Positions 9,552 through 18,609 of a stretch of 64,000 nucleotides of DNA are shown piece by piece. The translations under genes and the position numbers were made by a program. The notes below the pieces were generated by a model. That model did not search any database, was not told the DNA's origin, and was given only the letters and a program-made list of their open reading frames with translations. Source of the stretch: Rubripirellula amarantea (lineage in GTDB: Bacteria; Planctomycetota; Planctomycetia; Pirellulales; Pirellulaceae); the NCBI RefSeq assembly GCF_007859865.1, contig NZ_SJPI01000003.1:310001-374000 (forward strand), in the 5' to 3' direction. Each line of letters begins with the position of its first letter. Positions within the stretch are counted from its first letter, which is position 1.

Positions 9552-10310
9552 TAAACTAGTCTGTGCAGAATCAAAGGCCTGGTTTAATTGATGAACAGAA
9601 AAGCCCTGCACGGCTGACGCCCATGCACAACTGATCTCACGAGGACAACTGATCTCACAAAGACAATATTGTTTGAATTCGCACAACTAGCCGTGTCACC
9701 AGAGTAGAATCTATGGCAATAACGAACGCAAACAACGTAGTTCGTCAACCGATGCGAGCAACGTAGCTTTCATCGAATGTGGATTCTGGTGATTCAAGAC
9801 GACTATTCTTCAGCCAGATGCATCGAAACGAAGTGATCATCTTTGCACTATCTTCCAGTCCTATCTACTAGGATTGCGAAGCCGGATGAACTTAAAAGGT
9901 TTGTGAGGACTTATGAAATTTCTCTGAATTTGAGTTCGGCACTGTCTCTTTGCCGATTAGTGCGGTGAGCCTTCAACTTAGCAAATGGGTTGGAATCGGC
10001 AGGTGCTATTCTAGTCGCAGTTTGACTTACCGGTGCATCGACTCGTTTTCGGTGTCATTTTCGCATTGCAGTCGCCGACGGCACCGCCTCGAGATCCATC
10101 GCAAGGTATTTCGGCTTACCGCACGAGTTCGAATCCAACTCCTGCACAAAAGAGTCTAGTTGCCAACGCCATGAGACGATCATTCCGTTGAACAACGACA
10201 AGAATTTGTGTTTCTGCTAAGCGCCCGGACGTTCTTCCCATCGAATTTGGTTTCGCTGATCATTAGACTACAAGACCAACGTCTTCCAGTATTATCCTCG
10301 AATTGCGTAG
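9552..10310. other. Long intergenic region without a supported gene
   Basis: This 759 bp stretch carries only short, poorly composed open frames. It contains a duplicated 18-bp sequence (9627-9662, ACAACTGATCTCAC core) and a marginal GG-N10-GC element at 10051-10064 (CGGTGTC, TCGC), some 235 bp before the PAS-LuxR gene. I see no terminator with a clear T-run. Confidence 0.5.
9627..9662. repeat. 18-bp tandem duplication
   Basis: Two adjacent copies share ACAACTGATCTCAC and differ only in their last bases (GAGG against AAAG). It resembles the other short tandem duplications in this window. Confidence 0.75.
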
Positions 10311-11750
10311 ATGGCGAAGAAAAGAACCCAACCTAGTAGCTCCGCTAGCCGATCTCGATCCGGCGATGCATCTTTATGTCAGCTCGGCTTTGGCGATCAT
10401 CTCGATGAGTTTGGCATCGGTTGCATTTGCATCGACACTACTTCGTTGCTAATTCGGGACTCAAATTCCTCGTTCTTAGGATTGCTTCAATTGCAGGCGG
10501 TCGATGTAATCGGATCCCCATTCCTAAAGCTATTGCAACAGGATGACCGGCAACAATTTGCAAATGATATGCAGGTAGTTTGTAGGGTCCAAGGATCGAG
10601 CATAACTCGTGACTATTCGGTCACTCGGAAAGATGGAACCACGGCTTCGATGCAGTTTACGTTCGTTTACGGTCCGCTTGCAAAGAACGATTCCGATACG
10701 GTATCCGCGACGGTGACAGACGTTACGGCTCAACGACGAGCCGAAGCGCAACTCGCCCTTTCAAAGGAGCGATTTGAGTTAGCCCAACAACACACAAAGA
10801 TGGGAAGCTGGGAATTAGTATTGGGCGAAGCCAGGGGCTGGTGGTCAAAAGAACTTTACGAGTTGCATCGAATGACTCCGACTGCCCAAGCACCTTCCGT
10901 CAAGGATTTCATGTTGCGGATCCATCCCGAGGACCGCGAGTACGTGGCTGAAATTGTAAAATCCATCGAAGAGCCAAACGTAACTCTGACGTTCACCTAC
11001 CGAAGCGATCCGAGCCTTGGCCCGATAAGAGTCTTTGCTTCTTGCGTCGACATCACCATTAGAGACGGAAAGCAAGTCTTAAATGGAACCACGCAAGACA
11101 TTACCGAACGCCAACAACTGATCGAGGCACTTCAACGCAGCGAACACCAGTATCGACGACTGCTCGAAACGGCGGGTGAAGGCTTCTGCTACGTCAGCTC
11201 AGATGGTGTGTTTACCGGGGCAAATGAGGCGGCTGCAAACATGCTTGGCTACACCACCGAAGAATTAATTGGCAAGAACATCTACGATATGCATTCGATA
11301 GAATCGCCCAAGACCACTAGCGAAATCCTGAGTCGACGGGCTCGCGGAATTGGGGATGTTTATGAGCGCAAGCTAAAGCATCGAGACGGTCACGACGTCT
11401 GGGTTCTGGTCTCATCGACACCAACGCATGACGACAATGGTGTCTTTGAAGGAGTCAGGGCGACGCTCATCGACATCACCGATCGCAAAAAACTTGAAGC
11501 GATTGCAAAGAATTCGGCTGTTGCGAATGCAAGGCTCGAAATGTTAACGCGACGCGAGAAAGACGTTCTCAAACATGTGGTTGCGGGTCGCATGAACAAG
11601 GTAATCGCTAAGAAACTCGACCTCAGCGAGAAGTCAGTCGAACGCCATCGCTCTAACCTTATGAAGAAACTTCATGTCCAAAGCGTCGCCGAGCTTGTCC
11701 GCATTTCAGTCATCGCAGAAGCATGGACGAAGGATGACCGGCCGTTCTAA
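10311..11750 (+). CDS. Multi-PAS LuxR-type transcription regulator
   Basis: A 479-residue soluble protein with three PAS-like sensing regions: about 28-142, 150-268 with a TQDITERQ boundary, and 275-395 with NEAAANMLGY and IDITDRKK motifs. These are followed by a GerE/LuxR helix-turn-helix (about 411-469, LTRREKDVLKHVVAG and the SVERHRSNLMKKL recognition helix). It lacks a receiver and a kinase domain, so signal input should be direct through PAS ligands or redox state. It stands alone with long flanking spacers. It is a second candidate regulator for the stress and fermentation genes around it. The third PAS region is the clearest, the first the weakest. Confidence 0.88.
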   Translation: MAKKRTQPSSSASRSRSGDASLCQLGFGDHLDEFGIGCICIDTTSLLIRDSNSSFLGLLQLQAVDVIGSPFLKLLQQDDRQQFANDMQVVCRVQGSSITRDYSVTRKDGTTASMQFTFVYGPLAKNDSDTVSATVTDVTAQRRAEAQLALSKERFELAQQHTKMGSWELVLGEARGWWSKELYELHRMTPTAQAPSVKDFMLRIHPEDREYVAEIVKSIEEPNVTLTFTYRSDPSLGPIRVFASCVDITIRDGKQVLNGTTQDITERQQLIEALQRSEHQYRRLLETAGEGFCYVSSDGVFTGANEAAANMLGYTTEELIGKNIYDMHSIESPKTTSEILSRRARGIGDVYERKLKHRDGHDVWVLVSSTPTHDDNGVFEGVRATLIDITDRKKLEAIAKNSAVANARLEMLTRREKDVLKHVVAGRMNKVIAKKLDLSEKSVERHRSNLMKKLHVQSVAELVRISVIAEAWTKDDRPF

Positions 11751-11840
11751 TCAATAGAACGGTGACCGCAAGCTTAAATCCCCCGACGCTACACTTGCGG
11801 ACTGCAGTAGTAGATTTACCGGTTCCTTCGACGTTAAATC

Positions 11841-11919
11841 AGGCAGGCTCGGTCGGCATGCATGCACCTACCCCGAAGTGCCCCAATGGATAACGCATGT
11901 TACCGACCGAGCCCTGCCT
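11841..11919. repeat. Inverted repeat (17-bp arms, one bulge)
   Basis: The left arm AGGCAGGCTCGGTCGG (11841-11856) is complementary to CCGACCGAGCCCTGCCT (11903-11919) with a single bulged base and a 46-bp loop. The stem is GC-rich and long enough for a stable RNA hairpin or a cruciform. It lies 90 bp after the PAS-LuxR stop codon and could act as a transcription terminator or mark a non-coding RNA. No T-run follows it directly. Confidence 0.6.
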
Positions 11920-12189
11920 ACTACCCTGAAAGAACTATCGGACACTAAGTTGGTTCCTTCCAACGCGTTTCAGCAAAATAAGGGGTATCCCTCACTTGCT
12001 GGTTCCCCGCCACCACATGGTTGCCTTCTACAACCGGAACCGTCAAGTAAGCAGGATTTTCCTAGCCATATGAGTTTCATGCACGACTTTGTTGTCCATT
12101 TCCGCGTGATGCGATCAAGAAGACATTTGTTTAATTCCAGCTAGTTCACTGCTGGCCATCTAAATCAGTGCAACCTGCAAAGCCAATAG

Positions 12190-12345
12190 AGCCAAGATGA
12201 TCGATACCAGTCGCACTGGCCCCAAGACAATGTCTTCTACGTCGCTACCGAGACACGTGCCATCAATGGCCGGAGATCGCCGTTCGTGCTGCAAATGATC
12301 TGCTAGCGATGGTTTGCTTGGTGACTCACGCTAAGAGTTCTTACC
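12190..12345 (+). pseudogene. Possible decayed coding fragment, family unknown
   Basis: A frame from 12190 to 12307 reads YQSHWPQDNVFYVATETR and continues with plausible coding composition to a stop. A one-base shift near 12298 continues as DLLAMVCLVTHAKS. The text looks like a protein C-terminal segment interrupted by a frameshift, with stops upstream. I do not recognise the family, and chance cannot be excluded. Confidence 0.3.
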
Positions 12346-12351
12346 TAGTAT

Positions 12352-13116
12352 TTATCCCAAGCTCTCTTGCATACCTGATTCGATAACGTTTTCCGCGAAG
12401 CTTTGGTAGGCCGCGCCAACCTGTTCGGCCATTGGATCAGGCCAAGCGAAAAATTGCTTTTGATCGATGGCATCGAATACCGATTCGGCGACCAACGTTG
12501 GTGATGCGGCTGCATCGCCGAAACCTGCGCTCGCTCCCATGTCCGTCTGAATCGGTCCAGGGTGAACGCTGACAATATGCGTGCCTTGGTCCCTCAATGA
12601 TTCTCGAAGCGCCTGAGTGATGGAATAGCTAGCAGCTTTCGACGCACAATAGGTTGCGAACTCAGGAAACGTTGTCAGCGAGGCGACACTGTTGAGTTGC
12701 GCCAATGTGCCTCCACCGTTCGCTTTCAAGACAGGCGCGAATGCTTTTGCGACTCGCAACAATCCAAATACGTTGGCGTTGAGTTCAAACTGCAACGCTT
12801 CAATCGCATCATCCGAAACAGCTGATGCTGTCCTCATTACCCCAGCATTGTTGATTACGATGTCCACATCGGATGCTGTGTCTGCCGCAGCGACGATGGA
12901 AGCGGGGTCATCTAAATCAAGATGAACGGGGACAACTTTATTACCATGTTCAGACACTAGAGGTTTGGCACTCTCGACGTCCCGCACTGCAGCGTAGACT
13001 TTCGTCGCACCACGTTGGATCGCTTCTTCGAGAATAGCTTTTCCAATTCCACGATTTGCACCAGTAACTAGTACTGACTTGCCCTTAAGATCACTTGTCA
13101 TCTTTTTAACTTTCAT
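12352..13116 (-). CDS. Short-chain dehydrogenase/reductase (SDR)
   Basis: A 254-residue SDR with nucleotide motif GANRGIG (19-25), NNAG and a catalytic Ser/Tyr/Lys set in NSVAS and YCASKAA. It is probably a cytoplasmic NAD(P)-dependent reductase with unknown substrate. An alternative start at Met6 (13101) is equally reasonable because neither start has a clear ribosome site. It follows the AhpD-like gene on the same strand after an 83 bp gap and could share its sigma-54 transcript. Confidence 0.88.
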   Translation of the reverse strand: MKVKKMTSDLKGKSVLVTGANRGIGKAILEEAIQRGATKVYAAVRDVESAKPLVSEHGNKVVPVHLDLDDPASIVAAADTASDVDIVINNAGVMRTASAVSDDAIEALQFELNANVFGLLRVAKAFAPVLKANGGGTLAQLNSVASLTTFPEFATYCASKAASYSITQALRESLRDQGTHIVSVHPGPIQTDMGASAGFGDAAASPTLVAESVFDAIDQKQFFAWPDPMAEQVGAAYQSFAENVIESGMQESLG

Positions 13117-13199
13117 TGATTCAGCGTTTGATTAATGGATACAACACCGGCAACGCGACAGCGCGGTGTCCTATTTCTATTGCCACCGGCTTCGACCAT

Positions 13200-13763
13200 T
13201 CAACTTGCGGAGCGAGACTCAGCTTGCCAAACGTTCTTCTCAAATGGTTCATCGAGCGGCGTCTGCGCAATATGATTTGTGTAATTGGAAAGCACCTTGA
13301 AGGCGGTTCCAACAATCACATCGAAAACGGTTTGCTTCGAGTAGCCGGCCTGGAGCAGTTGGTCGATATCACTTTCATCGATCCAGCCACGTTGAAGATT
13401 CATCTTCTCGGCAAAGACGCGGAGAGCCTCAAGCTTTGGATCGTCAATTGACGTGCCGTCTCGGAGTGCCTCGATGACGTCATCGGGTACCTTCGCTGTT
13501 TGCATGATAGAAGTGTGAGCAGCCATGCAATACTCGCAACCGTTCAGACGATTGTTAGTCATTGCGATCACCTGACGTTCGGTTTCACTTAGGTTCGTTT
13601 TGCCGAAGATTGCTCCTACCTGCTTATAGGCTTCCAGCAATGATGGTGACTCCGCCATCACAGCATGCAAGTTCGGGACGAACCCGTAGTTTTTCTTGCT
13701 GTCAGCCAACATGGCCCCGCTATCACCAGCGTTCTCAATGGTATGGACGGTAAAGTCTGTCAT
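13200..13763 (-). CDS. Carboxymuconolactone decarboxylase / AhpD-like peroxidase family protein
   Basis: A 187-residue helical protein with the AhpD redox motif CEYC (Cys76, Cys79) followed by His83 (CMAAHT), preceded by a conserved Glu region. Such proteins reduce peroxides or shuttle electrons using the Cys pair. I chose the ATG at 13763 over the one at 13799 because the GAAGGGGAAG just upstream is a good ribosome site and the family starts here. A near-perfect sigma-54 promoter lies 177 bp upstream, giving a leader of about 168 nt. The SDR downstream is probably co-transcribed. A role in oxidative or nitrosative stress is inferred. Confidence 0.88.
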   Translation of the reverse strand: MTDFTVHTIENAGDSGAMLADSKKNYGFVPNLHAVMAESPSLLEAYKQVGAIFGKTNLSETERQVIAMTNNRLNGCEYCMAAHTSIMQTAKVPDDVIEALRDGTSIDDPKLEALRVFAEKMNLQRGWIDESDIDQLLQAGYSKQTVFDVIVGTAFKVLSNYTNHIAQTPLDEPFEKNVWQAESRSAS

Positions 13764-14081
13764 CGTTGCTTCCCCTTCTTGCCAAATTGTCATGACCATT
13801 CGGTCGAACTTGCTGCGAGTATCGAACTAGGAATACCTGTTACCCTTCACGGTCCGCCAATGTCATCGGTCATGCAAGCCAACGTTTTCACCTGTTGCAT
13901 TTACCTGCTGCACTTCCGCGACATCAGTAGCAACAGTGTCGCAATCTATGTGCCAACGATCGCGTAGAGCTTGAGTAATGCATTTCCGCCAAAGTAAGCG
14001 ATTGATCCGGTCAGCCGTCTTCCTCCCTAGCTGTGATTCAAAGGTTAAGAACACTTTTTGATCAGCCCAGCAGCTTTGTGC
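13764..14081 (-). promoter_or_regulatory. Control region of the AhpD-like gene, with a dyad over the -12 box
   Basis: This 318 bp gap has no supported gene. It contains the sigma-54 core at 13940-13955 and an inverted repeat GCGACA-N13-TGTCGC at 13918-13942. The right arm of that repeat covers the -12 element, so a protein bound there could block the promoter. The leader between 13931 and 13763 is long and could carry regulation, but I see no known riboswitch. Confidence 0.45.
13940..13955 (-). promoter_or_regulatory. Sigma-54 promoter of the AhpD-like gene
   Basis: On the minus strand the core reads TGGCACATAGATTGCG, differing from the consensus only at the last base of the -24 box and the last base of the -12 box. 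GG and GC are 10 bases apart. The expected start is near 13931. Confidence 0.75.
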
Positions 14082-15113
14082 CTAAGAAGCTACTTTTACG
14101 ACGAGTTTTCCAAAGTTCTTACCATCGAGCAAACCCATGAACGCCGTTGGTGCGTTCTCGAGACCGTCGACGACATCTTCCATGAACTTCACTTTGCCTT
14201 GTTCAACCCACGGTTTCATTTCGGACAAGAATTCATCGTAGCGCGGCCCATAGTCATCGAAGATGATGAACCCTTGCGCCTTGATTCGTTTTATCAGAAA
14301 CGTTTGCATCAACATCGGCAGTCGATCCGGGCCCTCGGGCAAGCCGGTGTCGTTGTAATGGGCGATCATTCCACAGATGGGAATTCGTGCCTTTGTGTTT
14401 AACAGCGGAAGTACAGCATCGAAAACTTTGCCACCAACACTTTCGAAGTAGACATCGATTCCTTGCGGACACGCGGTAGTCAACTGCTGAGCAAAATCCG
14501 AGGCATAGTGATCCAGACACTCATCAAAACCAAACGTCTCAACTCCAGCCTTGCATTTTTCCGGGCCTCCCGCGACCGCCACGACCCGACATCCTTTCAA
14601 TTTGGCAATCTGCCCCACCACCGAACCCACCGCTCCGGTAGCAGCCGCAACCACGACTGTTTCTCCTTCTGCAGGTTGACCGATATCAAGTAGTCCCATG
14701 TATGCGGTGAAACCGGGCATCCCCAATACCCCCAGCGACCTCGATGGATGTTCCAGATCTCGCCCCAGTGGCATCAAACCAGTGCCATCAGACAGAGCGT
14801 ATTCTTGCCAACCGCTGTTTGCTAAGACCCAATCACCCTCCTGATAGTCTGGATGCATTGACTGCTCAACCTGACAAACTGTTCCACCCACCATGACTTC
14901 GCCAATCGAAACCGGCGCCGCGTAAGACGGCTTGTCGCTCATCCGCCCTCGCATGTAGGGATCGAGGGAGAGGTAAACCGTTCGCAGTAACAAGTTACCC
15001 TGAGTCAATTCAGGTAGTTCTGTCTCTTCAAGGCGGAAATTATCGGACTTGGGTGCACCATGCGGCCGAGAGTTTAGAACGATACGACGGTTGACTGTAT
15101 TTGATTGAGACAT
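14082..15113 (-). CDS. Zinc-independent medium-chain NADP-dependent reductase (MDR family)
   Basis: A 343-residue oxidoreductase of the leukotriene B4 dehydrogenase/prostaglandin reductase/CurA branch. It has the DPYMRGRM motif (51-58), cofactor-binding AATGAVGS (about 157-164) and no zinc-ligand cysteines. Members reduce the double bond of alpha,beta-unsaturated aldehydes and ketones with NADPH, detoxifying lipid-peroxidation products. A sigma-54 promoter lies 46 bp upstream with a leader of about 36 nt, placing it in the same proposed regulon as the neighbouring AhpD-like gene. Exact substrate unknown. Confidence 0.9.
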   Translation of the reverse strand: MSQSNTVNRRIVLNSRPHGAPKSDNFRLEETELPELTQGNLLLRTVYLSLDPYMRGRMSDKPSYAAPVSIGEVMVGGTVCQVEQSMHPDYQEGDWVLANSGWQEYALSDGTGLMPLGRDLEHPSRSLGVLGMPGFTAYMGLLDIGQPAEGETVVVAAATGAVGSVVGQIAKLKGCRVVAVAGGPEKCKAGVETFGFDECLDHYASDFAQQLTTACPQGIDVYFESVGGKVFDAVLPLLNTKARIPICGMIAHYNDTGLPEGPDRLPMLMQTFLIKRIKAQGFIIFDDYGPRYDEFLSEMKPWVEQGKVKFMEDVVDGLENAPTAFMGLLDGKNFGKLVVKVAS

Positions 15114-15158
15114 GATCTTTCGCTAGGCAAATGAATAGATTTGACAACAACCACCAGT

Positions 15159-15174
15159 TGCAAAGCTCATGCCG
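15159..15174 (-). promoter_or_regulatory. Sigma-54 promoter of the MDR reductase gene
   Basis: The minus-strand core CGGCATGAGCTTTGCA matches both boxes at every strongly conserved base with GG-N10-GC spacing. The expected start is near 15150 and the start codon is at 15113. Confidence 0.75.
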
Positions 15175-15267
15175 TTTCTAGCGCAAGTACTTGTTCGTTC
15201 GAAATTGCCCGGGCGAATCAAGCAGGAATTGGAGGTCCGTTTGTCACCACCGATTCAAATCGTACCC

Positions 15268-18200
15268 CTATGAAACCGGCTTAATTCCAAGGGTTTCTAC
15301 AATAATGGCGTACAGTGCTGGTACCACATAAAGCGTCAGTAGCGTGGCAACGATCAAACCGCAAATCATTAGCCACGCCATGCCTTCCCACAGCGGGCCA
15401 CCGGACAACGCCAAAGGCAGTAACCCACCTACGGTAGTCGCAGTGGTCAAGAAGATCGGCAACATCCGTTGCTTTCCCGCCGCAACCAAACACTCACGAA
15501 ACTCTTGCCGCGTCAGCCCGACAATTGGGCCATCTGCACTGTTGGATTCAACAAGTAGTTCGCGTTTTTGCAGGACGAGGATATCTGCAAATTCAATGAA
15601 GATAATTCCGGTGTTTAGAACAATACCAAACAGAGAAAGCAAACCGAGTTGAGGCATGAATCCGAGAGGGTTATCGGTCAACCAGAGTCCAAACCAAGCC
15701 CCAATCACCGCCAATGGAAGCGTGGTCAAAATCACCAGCGTCTTTGACCAACCGTTGTACTGGATGACTAAAATTAAGACGATCGACAAAAGCGAGACAC
15801 CAAACGAGAGCATCATTTGAGATGCAGAATCTTGGCTCTCTTCTAATGAGCCGCCGATTTCGATGCTATAGCCCACAGGAAGCGACTCACGTAGCTTTTT
15901 CATCCGTTCCGACTTCCAAATCCGCAACACCACGTCGTTCCCCGACACACCGTCTTCGACTTCGGCGGATACTTCTATCGTACGGTTTTGACTGCGTCGT
16001 TCGATCTTTCCCGGTTGCCAAGTTGGCTGCACTCGCGCGAACGAATTGAGCGGCAACTTGCCATTGCTTCCCTCGACATACGCTGCACCAAGACCAGACA
16101 AATCACGCCGATCCTCCGGTCGCAAGCGGAAGTAAACCGGGACCACGTGATCTCGTTGCCGAAACTCGGTCAGTTGTAGTCCCGAGAAATAAGCACTGAG
16201 CGTGTCAGCCACCGCAGCATTGGTAACACCTGAGAGATTCGCTTTCTCTTCGTCGACATCAATGTCTAATTGAAAACTGTCGATACCCCATGAATCGGCG
16301 ATATCCCAAGTTCCAGGCTCATCGCGCAACATCAACTTAATCTCATCTGCGATTCGCCGCATTTGCGCAATATCCGCGAACCCATCGCCTGAAACACGCA
16401 GCTCGACCGGATTCGCAGGCGGCCCCATCTGGGACCTTTTGGTCGTCACTCGGGCACCAGCAATGGGTCGGATACCTCGCACTTGATCGCCCACATCGAC
16501 GGCGTGCCGCAAATCGGCAATCATCGATTCAGTCCAACCACTATGGCTCGTTCGAACCAAGATTTCCGCTGTATTGGGTGCGGCCGGCATGGGGCTTACC
16601 GAAAGCGACCATCGCGATCCACCTTGAGCCGTCATGCTTCGCATTGCCCGCAACCGTTCGACTTGGTTCCCTTCGGGATCCGTCCAAGGACTCAGTTTCT
16701 TGATTGCATCTTCAACCTGTCGCACGATGGCATCAGTTTGCTGAATCGTTGATGTCTCGGGAAGCCTGACATTGACATAAAACTGGTCACGTCGATCCAT
16801 TGGAAAGAATTCGCTACTGACTCGAAGCTGCATCGTCGCCAACAACAAAGCAATGCTCCCTGCGACCACTCCCCACTTGAACTTGAGTGCAAGATGAGCG
16901 GTTACATCATAGAACGCTAGAATCACATTGCCATCGGTAGGCGCGGATGTCTTGGTAGTCTTGTTTGTCCGCTGTGACCGCCAAGTACGCCATCGATGAC
17001 GCCCTTTTTCAAATGCATAGTTGAGCCAAGGAAGTGGAGCGTTAGGGAGGTCTGGATTCTCAGGTGCTCGAATGATCGCCGCAGCCAATACCACACAGAT
17101 GGTCATTGCGAAGAACCAGCTCAACAGCAACGTCACCGATAGCGTCACCGGCAAACTGTAGACATATTCCGCTGCACCACCCTGCAGTGCAAAGAGCATC
17201 GGCAAGAACGCTGCAACCGTAGTTAAAGTGCCAGTCAACATTGGAAACATCAACGTCTTGGCACCCTCGACTGCTGCTTTGGGTGGCGACATTCCCTGCA
17301 AGATATTGGAACGAGTTTGATCACACACTTGAACAGCATTGTCGACTAGCAAGCCGAGAGCGATGATGATCGACGCGAGTGATATTTGTTCCAATTCAAC
17401 GCCGAACATGCGGATGACTGCGATAGACCCGAGCACCACAAACGGAATATTGGCCGCCATGACAAGCGAGGTCCGCAAGCCAACAAACAAGTAGACGACC
17501 ACCACAACAATCACGATTGCGGAAATAACATTTCCGATCACTTCGTCAATCTTAGCACTCACGTTGTCCGATGCTTGCGATACCGGAAGCACAGATAGAT
17601 CTCGCGGAAGCGATTGATCGACTTGCACCATTCGGTCGACGCGAGCCATCGCCGACTCGCATACGTTGATGATGTTGCCGCCTGATTTCATCGTCAAACC
17701 TAACATCACCGCGGGAAACGTGCCTTTCGGGTCAGTAAATCGGCAGATCACTTGCGGGGGATCAACATAGTCTCGCTTCACCGTCAAACCGATGTCGGCC
17801 AAGCTGACTTGATTATACGATTGGCCACTGCGGACGCCGGCGACACTTACCGATTCGATCTCGCTCATCGCATCGAATTCGCCACCTGGTTTGACGTTAA
17901 ATTTGCCGTTGGACGTATCGATACTACCGCCGGATGAAACGATGTTGCGATCAGCAACCATGCGTTTCAACTCACTGGTCGTTAAGTTGATTTGGGCCCA
18001 CGATCCAAGATCGGTCTCAATGTAAATCGCTTCATCTTGGACGCCGTACTTGTCCACTTTGGCAACACCCGGCAACAACCGCACAGCATCCCGCACTTGG
18101 TCCGCATAGATTTCCAACTCACGCGGAGAATAGCGATTGCGATCATCGATCTGCGTTTCGCCGTCGAGTGGTTGTTGATAGACACCAAGCAATAGAATTG

Positions 18201-18609
18201 TTGTGTCTCCAAATTCGTCGTTGACGATTGGGTGCACATTGTCGGCTGGCATGGGAACTAAGTCCACTTTGGCGCGAACTTTGTCCCAAACTTGTTGAAT
18301 GTCACGAGGCAGAATGTCGTCGGTCAAATTGACATAGATCACCGACTGGCCGTTGGTTGTCTCAGACTTGAGGTAGTCGATCTCCGCGATCTTATCGAGT
18401 TCCTCCTCTAGTTTGTCCGTAACAAGCTCTTCCACTTGGACCGTTGGCGTCCCCGGCCACTGCGTCGAAACAACACAGGTGCGAATAGTGAAATTGGGGT
18501 CTTCACGACGCGGCATGTTAAAAAATGTGTAGAGGCCCCATGCGGTCCAAAGGCCGACGAAGGTGTAGACGATTGGGCGATGCTTGATCGCTATTTCGGA
18601 AAGGTTCAC
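15268..18609 (-). CDS. RND efflux transporter, inner-membrane pump
   Basis: A 1113-residue AcrB-like proton-driven pump with the usual twelve-helix, two large periplasmic loop layout: first helix about 10-30, helices about 355-560, and a repeat in the C-terminal half. In helix 4 the usual acidic pair appears as LVDN (421-424), so Asp423 is kept but its neighbour is Asn424. The start is GTG and overlaps the adaptor stop (GTGA), so the two are translationally coupled. No outer-membrane TolC-type gene is present in the window. The substrate is unknown; the divergent acidic pair suggests a distinct subfamily. Confidence 0.92.
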   Translation of the reverse strand: MNLSEIAIKHRPIVYTFVGLWTAWGLYTFFNMPRREDPNFTIRTCVVSTQWPGTPTVQVEELVTDKLEEELDKIAEIDYLKSETTNGQSVIYVNLTDDILPRDIQQVWDKVRAKVDLVPMPADNVHPIVNDEFGDTTILLLGVYQQPLDGETQIDDRNRYSPRELEIYADQVRDAVRLLPGVAKVDKYGVQDEAIYIETDLGSWAQINLTTSELKRMVADRNIVSSGGSIDTSNGKFNVKPGGEFDAMSEIESVSVAGVRSGQSYNQVSLADIGLTVKRDYVDPPQVICRFTDPKGTFPAVMLGLTMKSGGNIINVCESAMARVDRMVQVDQSLPRDLSVLPVSQASDNVSAKIDEVIGNVISAIVIVVVVVYLFVGLRTSLVMAANIPFVVLGSIAVIRMFGVELEQISLASIIIALGLLVDNAVQVCDQTRSNILQGMSPPKAAVEGAKTLMFPMLTGTLTTVAAFLPMLFALQGGAAEYVYSLPVTLSVTLLLSWFFAMTICVVLAAAIIRAPENPDLPNAPLPWLNYAFEKGRHRWRTWRSQRTNKTTKTSAPTDGNVILAFYDVTAHLALKFKWGVVAGSIALLLATMQLRVSSEFFPMDRRDQFYVNVRLPETSTIQQTDAIVRQVEDAIKKLSPWTDPEGNQVERLRAMRSMTAQGGSRWSLSVSPMPAAPNTAEILVRTSHSGWTESMIADLRHAVDVGDQVRGIRPIAGARVTTKRSQMGPPANPVELRVSGDGFADIAQMRRIADEIKLMLRDEPGTWDIADSWGIDSFQLDIDVDEEKANLSGVTNAAVADTLSAYFSGLQLTEFRQRDHVVPVYFRLRPEDRRDLSGLGAAYVEGSNGKLPLNSFARVQPTWQPGKIERRSQNRTIEVSAEVEDGVSGNDVVLRIWKSERMKKLRESLPVGYSIEIGGSLEESQDSASQMMLSFGVSLLSIVLILVIQYNGWSKTLVILTTLPLAVIGAWFGLWLTDNPLGFMPQLGLLSLFGIVLNTGIIFIEFADILVLQKRELLVESNSADGPIVGLTRQEFRECLVAAGKQRMLPIFLTTATTVGGLLPLALSGGPLWEGMAWLMICGLIVATLLTLYVVPALYAIIVETLGIKPVS

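Larger units (their letters stand above)
11751..12351. other. Intergenic region with an inverted repeat and a coding remnant
   Basis: No intact gene is supported in these 601 bp. The main structure is a long inverted repeat (11841-11919), and the right part contains a possible decayed coding fragment (12190-12345); both are listed separately. A small hairpin GTTGG-N6-CCAAC lies near 11950. Confidence 0.5.

Noticed and set aside
10120-10150. GAGTTCGAATCC resembles a tRNA T-arm
   Set aside because: Flanking bases do not form the T stem and no acceptor or anticodon stem can be drawn around it.
9950-10159. 69-residue open frame before the PAS-LuxR gene
   Set aside because: Ser/Arg-rich chance composition, no ribosome site, no family resemblance.
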